Shown here piece by piece: positions 36,236 through 44,720 of a stretch of DNA of 64,000 bases (its first letter is position 1; the number at the start of each line of letters is the position of its first letter). Below the pieces are notes generated by a model. That model was not told the origin of the DNA, did no database searches, and saw only the letters and a program-made list of their open reading frames with translations. Made by a program: the position numbers and the translations under genes. The stretch covers positions 186,001 to 250,000 of the forward strand of contig JAJFGU010000020.1 in the NCBI GenBank assembly GCA_021775955.1. The letters run 5' to 3'. The stretch comes from Alphaproteobacteria bacterium (GTDB taxonomy: Bacteria; Pseudomonadota; Alphaproteobacteria; Micavibrionales; Micavibrionaceae).

Positions 36236-37044
36236 AAGTAGCGATCGCCATACCCGCCCGCTTTGGCTCGACACGTTTTCCCGGCAAGCCGCTGGCAAAA
36301 ATCGGCGGCAAAACTATGCTGGAGCGTGTGGTTAATGTTGCTCAAAAATCCATTGAAGGCATGGATAACGCTTTTGTCTTTACCACAACAGAAAGCCGGG
36401 AAATTGCCGAGCACGCAGAAAATATAGGTGTGCCCTGCATCATTACGCCTGCCAGCTGCGCCACCGGCTCTGACCGCGTGTTATCCGCGCTGCGCCAGCT
36501 TGATGAATGGCCGGATTTTATTGTTAATCTGCAGGGCGATGCCCCCTTCACCCCGCCATCGGTTGTGCGCGCCATCATCGGTGCTTTTCAGGCCAATGAA
36601 TGGCTTGAGGTCATCACCCCAGTGCATCAATTAAGCTGGAAGGACCTCGACCGCATGCGTATCGATAAACAAAGCACACCTTTTAGTGGCACGACGGCTG
36701 TGGTCGGCGCGCAGGGCCGGGCCTTGTGGTTTTCGAAAAACATTATCCCCGCCATTCGTGACGAGAATTCCCTGCGTGCCGATAATGATAAATCACCAAT
36801 CTATCAGCATATGGGGCTGTATGGATTTCGCTCTGATGTGTTAGAAAAATTCTGTTCTCTGCCCCAGGGCACATATGAGCAGCTTGAAGGACTGGAACAG
36901 CTACGCATGCTGGAAAACGGCATTAATGTCCATACGGTTTCCATCGAGAGCGAACAGGGTCTGGTCCAGTCAGGCATCGACACGCCGGAAGATCTCGCGC
37001 GCGCGGAAAAAATGCTTAAAGAACATGGTGATCCCGCTTCATGA
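36232..37044 (+). CDS. kdsB: 3-deoxy-manno-octulosonate cytidylyltransferase KdsB
   Basis: 270 aa from ATG 36232, overlapping the YejA-like stop (ATGA). Motif PARFGSTRFPGKPLAKIGGK is the CMP-Kdo synthetase N-terminus, and NLQGDAPFTPP lies where QGDEP is usual, so an E-to-A change is present. It activates Kdo for lipopolysaccharide core synthesis. Its place inside an ABC peptide-transport run is unusual. Alternative: a related nonulosonate cytidylyltransferase with a different sugar, which the QGDAP variant leaves open. Confidence 0.85.
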   Translation: MKVAIAIPARFGSTRFPGKPLAKIGGKTMLERVVNVAQKSIEGMDNAFVFTTTESREIAEHAENIGVPCIITPASCATGSDRVLSALRQLDEWPDFIVNLQGDAPFTPPSVVRAIIGAFQANEWLEVITPVHQLSWKDLDRMRIDKQSTPFSGTTAVVGAQGRALWFSKNIIPAIRDENSLRADNDKSPIYQHMGLYGFRSDVLEKFCSLPQGTYEQLEGLEQLRMLENGINVHTVSIESEQGLVQSGIDTPEDLARAEKMLKEHGDPAS

Positions 37045-37658
37045 CCACGCTTATTATTGCACGGCACGGCAACACCTTTGAAACAAGCGAGACCCCGCGC
37101 CGCGCCGGAGCCGGAACCGATATTCCGCTGGTTGAAAAAGGCCGGGAACAGGCCAGAGCCATTGGCGTATATCTAAACGAAAACAGGCTGATCCCCGATA
37201 CAGTTTATGTCTCGCAGCTCCAGCGCACGCAGGAAACCGCCAAAATCGCCATTAAAGAATCCAACGTGACAAACCCCGTCTTTACCCTCGATATTTTCAA
37301 TGAGATTGATTACGGCCCCGATGAAAACAAAACTGAGCAAGAAGTCATCACCCGGATCGGCGAACAGGCAATCAAAGACTGGGATGAAAGCGCGATTGTC
37401 CCGGATGGCTGGAAGGTTGACCCGGATGAGACTATTGCCAACTGGCAGAGCTTTGCCGAACAAATCCGTGCCCATGATGATAATGAAACGACGCTGGTGG
37501 TGACATCCAACGGCATTGCCCGCTTTGCGCCACATTTAACCGGCGATTTCGAGGGTTTTGCTGCCAGCCACAAAATCAAACTCTCCACAGGGGCCTTAGC
37601 GATCCTGAAATATGAAGATAACCGCTGGACTGTCACGGATTGGAACATTAAACCTTAA
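37041..37658 (+). CDS. Histidine phosphatase family protein (phosphoglycerate mutase-like)
   Basis: 205 aa. N-terminal RHG motif IIARHGNTFE, Arg-rich second site (VSQLQRTQETAKIA) and a C-terminal LVVTSNGI in place of the usual VxHG. That last difference (SNG for SHG) means the second catalytic His may be missing. The ATG overlaps kdsB's end by 4 bp. Substrate unknown. Confidence 0.75.
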   Translation: MTTLIIARHGNTFETSETPRRAGAGTDIPLVEKGREQARAIGVYLNENRLIPDTVYVSQLQRTQETAKIAIKESNVTNPVFTLDIFNEIDYGPDENKTEQEVITRIGEQAIKDWDESAIVPDGWKVDPDETIANWQSFAEQIRAHDDNETTLVVTSNGIARFAPHLTGDFEGFAASHKIKLSTGALAILKYEDNRWTVTDWNIKP

Positions 37659-37661
37659 ATC

Positions 37662-38762
37662 ATGGCTTCATACGTCTTTAAACGCCTGCTGTTGATGATC
37701 CCGACTTTGCTCGGGATTATGCTGGTGAGCTTTGTCATTATCCAGTTCGTCCCCGGCGGCCCGGTCGAGCGCATGATAGCGCAGCTTCAGGGCCACGGCA
37801 CAGAGGCCACGGCACGTTTTGGCGGCTCATCGTCCGGCGATATGGCCGCCATGCCGCAATCTTCTGTCGGGCAGAGCACCAAATATCGCGGCGCGCAAGG
37901 GCTTGATCCGGAATTTATCGCCGAGCTCGAAACACTCTATGGTTTTGACAAACCGGCTTATGAGCGCTTTTTCCTCATGGCCGGAAATTATCTGCGCTTT
38001 GATCTGGGGGAGAGTTATTACCGCGATATTGGCGTGTTAGAGCTGGTGCTTGAAAAAATGCCGGTGTCGATTTCACTGGGGCTGTGGTCGACGATCATTA
38101 TTTATCTGATTTCCATTCCGCTCGGCATCAAGAAAGCCGTGCGTGACGGCACCCATTTCGATATCTGGACCAGCGCCGCCATTTTCATCGGCTATGCGAT
38201 TCCCTCTTTCATGTTTGCCATTCTACTGATCGTTGTCTTTGCTGGCGGGCGGTATTTCGATTTTTTCCCCTTGCGCGGCATTGTCTCCGATAACTGGCAG
38301 GACATGAATTTCTTTCAGGCGGCCCTTGATTATATGTGGCACATGGCCCTGCCGATAGCGGCGATGGTCATTAGCGGTTTTGCGTCGCTGACCATGCTGA
38401 CCAAGAACTCTTTTCTGGACGAAATCGGCAAGCAATATGTTCTCACCGCGCGCGCCAAAGGACTGGCAGAAAAACAGGTGCTCTATAATCATGTCTTCAG
38501 AAACGCCATGCTGATCGTGATTGCAGGATTTCCAGCGGCGTTTGTGCATATTTTCTTTACCGGCTCACTGCTAATCGAAGTTATCTTCAGCCTCGATGGT
38601 TTAGGTTTGCTCGGTTATGAAAGCATCATCAACCGCGATTATCCGGTGGTTCTCGGCACGCTCTACTTTTACGGCCTGATCGGGCTGGTGATGATGCTGA
38701 TACGCGATGTCGTCTATGTCATGGTCGATCCACGCATCGATTTCGAAGCGAGGGCAGTATGA
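37662..38762 (+). CDS. yejB: ABC peptide transporter permease, YejB-like
   Basis: 366 aa. Membrane segment 1 is MIPTLLGIMLVSFVIIQFVP; further segments at about 125-150, 165-190, 225-245 and 295-320. The EAA-type cytoplasmic loop appears as YVLTARAKGLAEKQVLYNHV. It pairs with the next gene's YejE-like permease. The long first periplasmic loop (about 35-110) is normal for YejB. Confidence 0.9.
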   Translation: MASYVFKRLLLMIPTLLGIMLVSFVIIQFVPGGPVERMIAQLQGHGTEATARFGGSSSGDMAAMPQSSVGQSTKYRGAQGLDPEFIAELETLYGFDKPAYERFFLMAGNYLRFDLGESYYRDIGVLELVLEKMPVSISLGLWSTIIIYLISIPLGIKKAVRDGTHFDIWTSAAIFIGYAIPSFMFAILLIVVFAGGRYFDFFPLRGIVSDNWQDMNFFQAALDYMWHMALPIAAMVISGFASLTMLTKNSFLDEIGKQYVLTARAKGLAEKQVLYNHVFRNAMLIVIAGFPAAFVHIFFTGSLLIEVIFSLDGLGLLGYESIINRDYPVVLGTLYFYGLIGLVMMLIRDVVYVMVDPRIDFEARAV

Positions 38763-39799
38763 CGCTCTTTCGATTCACACCCACCCCCATCACCCAGCGC
38801 CGTCTTGCCCAGTTCCGGGCCAATAAGCGCGGCTTCTGGAGCTTGTGGATTTTCCTGTTTCTGCTCCTGCTCGCCCTTAGCGCGGAATTCATTGCCAACG
38901 ATAAACCGCTCCTCATCAAATTCGACGGCGGCTATTACGCCCCGGTGTTTTTCAATTACCCCGAAACCACATTCGGCGGCGACTTTGAAACCGAAACGGA
39001 ATACCGCGACCCTTACGTGGCGGAACTCATCGAAAAACAAGGATGGATACTCTGGCCGCCGGTGCGTTTTTCCTATGACACCATCAACTATAACCTCCCG
39101 CAGCCGGCCCCTTCCCCACCGACAATCGATAATATTTTCGGCACAGATGATCAGGGCCGCGATGTTGCCGCGCGGGTGATTTACGGCTTTCGCATCTCGG
39201 TGTTGTTCGGTCTTATCCTCACCGTCATCAGCTCAATCATCGGCATTACATCGGGCGCAATCCAGGGCTATTACGGCGGGCGGATCGATCTGGTGATGCA
39301 ACGGGTCATCGAGGTCTGGTCGTCGATGCCCAGCCTTTATATCCTCATCATCTTTGCCAGCATGTTCATACCGGGCTTCTGGACATTGCTCCTCATCCTG
39401 CTGCTATTTTCGTGGATGTCGCTGGTCGATGTGGTGCGGGCCGAATTCCTGCGCGCGCGCAATTTTGATTATGTTCGCGCCGCCAAGGCGCTCGGCATTT
39501 CCAACCCCGTCATCATGTGGCGTCATGTCCTGCCCAATGCGATGGTCGCCACGATTACCTTTATGCCGTTTATTTTGACCGGCTCGATCACCGCCCTCAC
39601 TTCCCTCGATTTCCTAGGCCTTGGCCTGCCGCCCGGCTCGGCATCGCTGGGGGAATTGCTGGCTCAGGGCAAAAACAACCTGCAGGCCCCATGGCTTGGC
39701 ATCGCCGCGTTTTTATCGCTTGCCATTATGCTGAGCCTGCTTACATTTATTGGCGAGGCCGTGCGCGACGCCTTTGACCCGAGAAAGATGAATTTATGA
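38759..39799 (+). CDS. yejE: ABC peptide transporter permease, YejE-like
   Basis: 346 aa, ATG overlapping the previous stop by 4 bp. First membrane segment at about 28-45 (GFWSLWIFLFLLLLALSAEF). The periplasmic stretch is followed by a TM domain with the loop NFDYVRAAKALGISNPVIMW, the DppC-type EAA motif. It forms the second permease subunit of the YejABEF-type transporter. The matching ATPase is at 52159, beyond the arginine genes. Confidence 0.9.
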   Translation: MTLFRFTPTPITQRRLAQFRANKRGFWSLWIFLFLLLLALSAEFIANDKPLLIKFDGGYYAPVFFNYPETTFGGDFETETEYRDPYVAELIEKQGWILWPPVRFSYDTINYNLPQPAPSPPTIDNIFGTDDQGRDVAARVIYGFRISVLFGLILTVISSIIGITSGAIQGYYGGRIDLVMQRVIEVWSSMPSLYILIIFASMFIPGFWTLLLILLLFSWMSLVDVVRAEFLRARNFDYVRAAKALGISNPVIMWRHVLPNAMVATITFMPFILTGSITALTSLDFLGLGLPPGSASLGELLAQGKNNLQAPWLGIAAFLSLAIMLSLLTFIGEAVRDAFDPRKMNL

Positions 39800-40989
39800 C
39801 GAAATCAAACTCCATTGCTGCCATGAAAGACGAGATCGCCGGATACCGCCGTAGCTTGCATGAAAACCCGCAAACTGCCTACGAAGAGGAATTTGCCAGC
39901 AATCTGGTGGCTGAAAAGCTGACCGAATGGGGTATTGCTTTTGAACGCGGGCTCGCTAAAACCGGCGTGGTTGCCACGATTGAAGGTCAGAAAACCGACT
40001 CTAACAAAACAATCGCCCTGCGCGCCGATATGGATGCGCTCGATATTGAAGAAGAGCACAACAAGGACTGGCATTCGAAAATTCCCGGTAAGATGCATGG
40101 CTGCGGCCATGATGGCCATACGGCAATGCTGCTCGGCGCGGCAAAATATTTAAACGAAACAAAAAACTTTAACGGACACGTCCATCTTATTTTCCAGCCC
40201 GCCGAAGAAGGCGCTGGTGGCGCCATGCGCATGATCGAGGAAGGCCTGTTCGATAAATTCCCCTGCGATCAGGTTTACGGCATGCATAACTGGCCCGAGA
40301 TTCCGCGCGGAACCATTGCCATGCGGCCCGGCCCGATTATGGCCGCCGCCGATCGTTTCAACATCACCATTGACGCCAAAGGCGGGCATGCCGCCCTGCC
40401 CCATAACACCATCGATCCGGTGATTATCGGGACGCAAATCGTCACCGCTTTGCAAACGCTCGTCAGCCGCACCCTAAATCCCATTGACCCGGCCGTGATC
40501 AGCATCACCAATTTCAATGCCGGCACCGGTGCGTTTAATGTCATCCCGGAAAGCGCGCAGCTGTCTGGTACATTCCGCTCCTTTGATCCTGAAGTACGGA
40601 CGCTGCTCAAAAAACGCATAGAAGAAATAGCCGCCGATATTGCCAAAATGCATGGCGCACAGGCTGCATGCGTTTTTGGTGAAGGCTACGACCCGACCAT
40701 CAACAGCCCCGAGGCGACAGAGTTCTGCGCTGGAATTGCCCGTAAAATCGTCGGTGATGACAATGTCGACACCGATATTGACCCCTGCATGGGCGCGGAG
40801 GATTTTGGCGCGATGTTAATGGAAAAGCCTGGCTGTTATATCATGATGGGGCAAGGCGAGTCTGATCCGGGCAGCAACCACAATCAAGGGCTCCACACCC
40901 CACAATATGATTTCAATGACGAGATTATCCCGCTCGGCGTCGAATACTGGGCAACGCTGGTCGAAGAGGCACTGAAGCTGGAGAAATGA
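39796..40989 (+). CDS. M20-family amidohydrolase (hippurate-hydrolase type)
   Basis: 397 aa. Zinc-site motifs: MHGCGHDGHTAMLLGAA (His and Asp ligands), the acidic AEEGAGGAM loop, and terminal LHTPQYDFND. The dimerisation/lid domain (about 185-290) includes KGGHAALPHNTIDPV. It removes an acyl group from N-acyl amino acids; the closest named relatives are HipO and related aminoacylases, not classical ArgE. Its ATG overlaps yejE's stop. It could provide a deacylase for the arginine genes 1 kb downstream, but a peptide-catabolic role is as likely. Confidence 0.82.
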   Translation: MTKSNSIAAMKDEIAGYRRSLHENPQTAYEEEFASNLVAEKLTEWGIAFERGLAKTGVVATIEGQKTDSNKTIALRADMDALDIEEEHNKDWHSKIPGKMHGCGHDGHTAMLLGAAKYLNETKNFNGHVHLIFQPAEEGAGGAMRMIEEGLFDKFPCDQVYGMHNWPEIPRGTIAMRPGPIMAAADRFNITIDAKGGHAALPHNTIDPVIIGTQIVTALQTLVSRTLNPIDPAVISITNFNAGTGAFNVIPESAQLSGTFRSFDPEVRTLLKKRIEEIAADIAKMHGAQAACVFGEGYDPTINSPEATEFCAGIARKIVGDDNVDTDIDPCMGAEDFGAMLMEKPGCYIMMGQGESDPGSNHNQGLHTPQYDFNDEIIPLGVEYWATLVEEALKLEK

Positions 40990-41003
40990 TAAACATTATT
41001 TTA

Positions 41004-41032
41004 TTGACATAATTTTGGTATTTTGCTAAATA
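41004..41032 (+). promoter_or_regulatory. Vegetative-type promoter before the hypothetical gene at 41062
   Basis: TTGACA (41004-41009), 17 bp, TAAATA (41027-41032). It is 29 bp before the ATG at 41062; AGGAG at 41050-41054 is the ribosome site. Confidence 0.65.
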
Positions 41033-41061
41033 CTGCTTTTTAGAGTAATCAGGAGTTAGCA

Positions 41062-41520
41062 ATGTCCCGCGAAGATGAATTCTATCAGCCAAAATCCCCA
41101 CGAGATAAATCCGAGATTAAGCCTATGTTTAACCTGCTAACTGTTGAAACAGTGACTCAGACACCTTCAAACGCGCCATGCGATATAGACTTAAATATAT
41201 GTGTTATAGATGAGAGAACATCAGTTCCCATTACTATAGACGCAAGGCAGATTAAATACACAGTGCCTATAGAATACCATCATGATGAATTGAACGTTCA
41301 TATGCCTTGTAGTATCCCCAAACGTGATTACCTTCCTGATTTTAACAAGGACACAATTCTTGATACCAATAATGACCCACCTAAAACATTTATTATTTTA
41401 TTAGATGGAAACGTTCTCTTTCTGAGAGATGAGGCCAATTCAGTTAAATTTTTAAAAAGAAACGTATTAAGTAACATATATGTAGCGCCGCCGATCCCGG
41501 AAAAGGAACTGGTGCACTAA
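41062..41520 (+). CDS. Hypothetical protein of unknown fold
   Basis: 152 aa, soluble, Asp/Pro/Asn-rich, no signal peptide and no family I recognise. A promoter and AGGAG support expression. A+T-rich codon use (AAA, ATT, TTA) is unlike its neighbours and suggests recent acquisition. It lies between the M20 gene and the arginine cluster. Confidence 0.6.
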   Translation: MSREDEFYQPKSPRDKSEIKPMFNLLTVETVTQTPSNAPCDIDLNICVIDERTSVPITIDARQIKYTVPIEYHHDELNVHMPCSIPKRDYLPDFNKDTILDTNNDPPKTFIILLDGNVLFLRDEANSVKFLKRNVLSNIYVAPPIPEKELVH

Positions 41521-41747
41521 AAATTTCTTGACAAATCAGCCCATTACAGGCATTTTCTAACCCATGACTACAGGAAACGTACATATTCCGGCAACACAGA
41601 GCCGACGACGTACCCGCTAACATCCCGTTAAGCGGCCATTTCCTATTGTGATTTTTCCAACATTAATGATTTGAACGTTTAGCGGACTTGCCCCTTGCAA
41701 GCCCGTTTAAAGAATTGCATTCTCATGACCAATAAGGACTTGAAACA
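41521..41747 (+). promoter_or_regulatory. Leader of the arginine gene cluster
   Basis: A 227-bp spacer upstream of the P-loop gene. A TTGACA at 41528-41533 has a weak -10 (CATTTT) 17 bp later. Two small stems are visible: CCGCT..AGCGG (about 41619-41634) and CTTGC..GCAAG (about 41688-41702). I cannot identify an ArgR site or a known riboswitch. Confidence 0.35.
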
Positions 41748-42794
41748 ATGAAAAAAATACAGATAGACAAAATAAGCTCCGTCACCAAAAACCTGGGGCT
41801 CACGCATGAAGAAGCCCTCACCGATGCTCTGTCCTGCGCGATGGGAACGGTGCTGGCGGCGCAGGTTTTAGAGGATAAATCGGTCTATAACGAGCTGGAA
41901 CTGCCTTCGGGAAGGATGTCCAAGCTTAAAAAAGACGATATTATCGCCGTGGCGCTGGGCAACCGGATGGGCCTGAAAGGATTTATCGGCCATCTACCCA
42001 AAACCCTTAAAACAGGCGATGTTATCCATTTGCTCAATTTCGGCGGCGTGGCCGGCGTATGTACGTCTGCCAACAAACACGAAGTTGGTGAGCCCTTGAG
42101 AATAAGGGTTTTGGGCGGCATTACCAGAAAAGGCAAACTGCTGAATATCGGCCAGGCAACCTTGTTCAAACCAGAAAAAAATCTAAAAAAGCATGCCCCC
42201 CTGATTATTGTCACCGGCACCGGCATGGATAGCGGCAAAACCACTGTCGCCGTTGAAATCACCAAAACCCTGACCCGGATGGGGATGAAGCTGGCCGGAA
42301 CCAAGCTCACCGGCGTCGGCGCGCAGCGGGATTTGTTTAAAATGGCGGATTACGGCGTTTATGAGGCCGTTTCCTTTGTTGATGCCGGGATACCTTCTAC
42401 AGCCTGCCTTGATAATGATCTAATCGTGGAGGTGTCCAAAGGTGCGATTAACCATCTGAGCAAAAAAGACCCGGACGCCATCATTGTTGAATTTGGGGAT
42501 GGCCTGATGGGCAAATACGGCGTTAAAGCTATTTTAGAAGACAAGCAGATTCAAAAAGACGTCTATCTGCACATTGGCTGCGCGCAGGACCCGGTCGGTG
42601 CGATTAAGCTGGCCGAAGGCTGCGCTGATATTGGTCTGCCGATTGATGTGATTAGCGGCCCCGTCACTGATAATCAGGTCGGCCACGATATTGTCAAAGA
42701 ACATCTGAACATCCTGACTTATAATGCTTTTAACCCAAGCAATCAGTGGCTGGACCTTGTGATAGCCAGATGGGCGGTGGATTATGCCGCCTAG
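41748..42794 (+). CDS. P-loop protein of dethiobiotin-synthetase/DUF1611-like type, in the arginine operon
   Basis: 348 aa. Residues about 1-140 form an N-terminal domain with a compact beta segment (GDVIHLLNFGGVAGVCTSAN). A P-loop follows: IIVTGTGMDSGKTT (about 153-166), then RMGMKLAGTKLTGVGAQRDL and PDAIIVEFGDGLMGKYGV (Walker B-like). The GTxxDSGKTT type is that of dethiobiotin synthetase and DUF1611 proteins; I cannot give a function. It overlaps argC by 11 bp, so the two are coupled. DgcN, recalled here as a DUF1611-type D-glutamate N-acetyltransferase, would suggest an N-acylation role; this is inference. Confidence 0.7.
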   Translation: MKKIQIDKISSVTKNLGLTHEEALTDALSCAMGTVLAAQVLEDKSVYNELELPSGRMSKLKKDDIIAVALGNRMGLKGFIGHLPKTLKTGDVIHLLNFGGVAGVCTSANKHEVGEPLRIRVLGGITRKGKLLNIGQATLFKPEKNLKKHAPLIIVTGTGMDSGKTTVAVEITKTLTRMGMKLAGTKLTGVGAQRDLFKMADYGVYEAVSFVDAGIPSTACLDNDLIVEVSKGAINHLSKKDPDAIIVEFGDGLMGKYGVKAILEDKQIQKDVYLHIGCAQDPVGAIKLAEGCADIGLPIDVISGPVTDNQVGHDIVKEHLNILTYNAFNPSNQWLDLVIARWAVDYAA

Positions 42795-43797
42795 CAGCAT
42801 CAAAGCGTCCATCATTGGTATTACGGGATATACAGGGCTGGAGCTTTTACGGCTGCTGCTGGCTCATCCATCGGTGGAAATTGGACATCTAACCTCACGG
42901 CAACATGAAAATACGAAGGTTGGAGAGGTCTATCCGCATCTGGCGCATCTGGATTTGAAGATCACCAATACGGATCACGACACTGTTGCCGAAAATAGCG
43001 ACATTGTATTCTTATGCTTACCGCATAAAACCGCACAAGACGCCGTGGCTGGACTGATGAGCAAGGTAAAAATCATTGATTTATCAGCGGATTACCGGCT
43101 GGATGATGCTAAAACTTACGAGAAATATTACGGCATACCGCATAACCACCCTGAGCTGCTCGAAAAGGTGGTATATGGCCTGCCAGAGATTAATGCGGAG
43201 GAGATTAAAGGCGCTGAGACGGCCGCCAATCCAGGCTGTTTCGCCCTGCTCTCCCAACTCATGCTTCACCCGTTTAAAGGCCAGATTGAGCACGCCGATA
43301 TAATCGCTGTAACCGGCTCCAGCGGCGGTGGTAAGACACCCGCTGACGGTACACACCACCCAATCAGAAACCACAACATGAAAAGCTACAATGTAAACTA
43401 TCATCGACATATCCCTGAGATCGTCAGAGCTGGCGGCATCACGGAAGAGCAGCTAAACTTCGTGCCGACCTCCGGACCGTTCACGCGGGGCATCTTCGCG
43501 CAGGGGTTTTTGAGACTTTCGGCCTCTGTCCCTAAAGGCGATGTACTGATGAAGACCTATGCATCTTCCCCCTTTGTAAGAATTCTAGAAGATGGCGGCG
43601 TGGCACTGGCCAATGTTGTTGGCTCGAATTTTTGCGATCTAAGTTTTGAGATGGGGCATGGCAACACCATTATGATTCAGGGCACGCTCGATAACCTGGT
43701 TAAGGGTGCGGGCGGCACCGCCGTGCAAAATATGAATTTGATGTTTGGGCTAGATGAAACAACAGGGCTGAAAAATCTTAGCCCGGTCTACCCGTAA
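42784..43797 (+). CDS. argC: N-acetyl-gamma-glutamyl-phosphate reductase
   Basis: 337 aa. NADP-binding start ASIIGITGYTGLELLRLLLA, then ADYRLDD and AANPGCFALLSQLML with the catalytic Cys. Reduces N-acetylglutamyl-phosphate to the semialdehyde. ATG 42784 overlaps the P-loop gene by 11 bp; argB follows after 11 bp. Type and length are normal. Confidence 0.95.
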   Translation: MPPSSIKASIIGITGYTGLELLRLLLAHPSVEIGHLTSRQHENTKVGEVYPHLAHLDLKITNTDHDTVAENSDIVFLCLPHKTAQDAVAGLMSKVKIIDLSADYRLDDAKTYEKYYGIPHNHPELLEKVVYGLPEINAEEIKGAETAANPGCFALLSQLMLHPFKGQIEHADIIAVTGSSGGGKTPADGTHHPIRNHNMKSYNVNYHRHIPEIVRAGGITEEQLNFVPTSGPFTRGIFAQGFLRLSASVPKGDVLMKTYASSPFVRILEDGGVALANVVGSNFCDLSFEMGHGNTIMIQGTLDNLVKGAGGTAVQNMNLMFGLDETTGLKNLSPVYP

Positions 43798-43808
43798 AGG
43801 AATTTTAA

Positions 43809-44720
43809 ATGACAAAGAAAAACAAAATGACCAATTTCTTTATCAATGCTTTTTATGAAAGCAAGTTCCGCGACAATCTTTTTGTTGTCAAAGCCGGCGG
43901 TAAAATTATTGAAGATCAAAAGGCCCTCGACAATCTCATCGCCAATATCAGGGAGCTTAGTTTTCACGGTATTAAAATTCTGCTGGTCTATGGCGGCGGC
44001 CAGGCGATGGATGAGGCCATCGAAAAACGTGGGCTGGGCATCAAGAAAAAAGACGGACGGCGCATCACCGATAAAGACACGCTTGCGCTCATGAAAGAAG
44101 TGGTCGGCGGCACGCTCGCTTTAAGCATCAACGAAAGCATGGCACGCAACAATCTCGAAGGCTATACCTTTAACGCCGTGCCGCATGACTGGCTGCTGGC
44201 CGAGTTACGCTCTAAAGAGCCTGTCGATTACGGCTTTGTCGGTGACATAAGGGGCGCCAGCAAACGAGCGATTTCGCGGCTGTTTAAAGTCACGAACTTC
44301 GTTGCCTGCGGCTGCCTGGTGACAACCGATGACGGCACGCTTTGTAATATCAACGCCGATACGATTGCCACTGAACTGGCGATTGGCGCCGATGCAGACA
44401 AGCTGATATTCCTCAGCGATGTTGATGGCGTCGATATTGATGATGAAATCGCTTTTACGATTACAGCGGAACAAATTCCGGGCTATATCAAAGACGGAAC
44501 CGTTACCGGCGGCATGCAGGTCAAAATGGAGAACTGCTTAAAGGCTCTCGAATCCGGGGTAAAGCGCATTCACCTGATTAACGGCCTGCGGCAAGATGCG
44601 CTCTATAAGGAAATTTTTGAACCGGTCGGACCCGGAACGATGCTGTTTAAGGAGTCAGAGCGCGAAAATTACATGAACGAGGTCGAAGCCCAAAAAGCCA
44701 TAGGAGGAGCAAAAGCATGA
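43809..44720 (+). CDS. argB: Acetylglutamate kinase (divergent)
   Basis: 303 aa. Amino-acid-kinase fold: FVVKAGGKIIE, ILLVYGGGQAMDEA, GRRITDKDTLALM (substrate Arg), CNINADTIATELAIGADADK and KLIFLSDVDGV. The catalytic Lys in VVKAGGK is kept, and GMQVKMENCL gives the second Lys. The usual HGGGP is YGGGQ, and the N-terminus is longer than in classical ArgB, so it belongs to a variant branch. It lacks a GNAT domain, so it is not a bifunctional synthase-kinase. Confidence 0.85.
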   Translation: MTKKNKMTNFFINAFYESKFRDNLFVVKAGGKIIEDQKALDNLIANIRELSFHGIKILLVYGGGQAMDEAIEKRGLGIKKKDGRRITDKDTLALMKEVVGGTLALSINESMARNNLEGYTFNAVPHDWLLAELRSKEPVDYGFVGDIRGASKRAISRLFKVTNFVACGCLVTTDDGTLCNINADTIATELAIGADADKLIFLSDVDGVDIDDEIAFTITAEQIPGYIKDGTVTGGMQVKMENCLKALESGVKRIHLINGLRQDALYKEIFEPVGPGTMLFKESERENYMNEVEAQKAIGGAKA

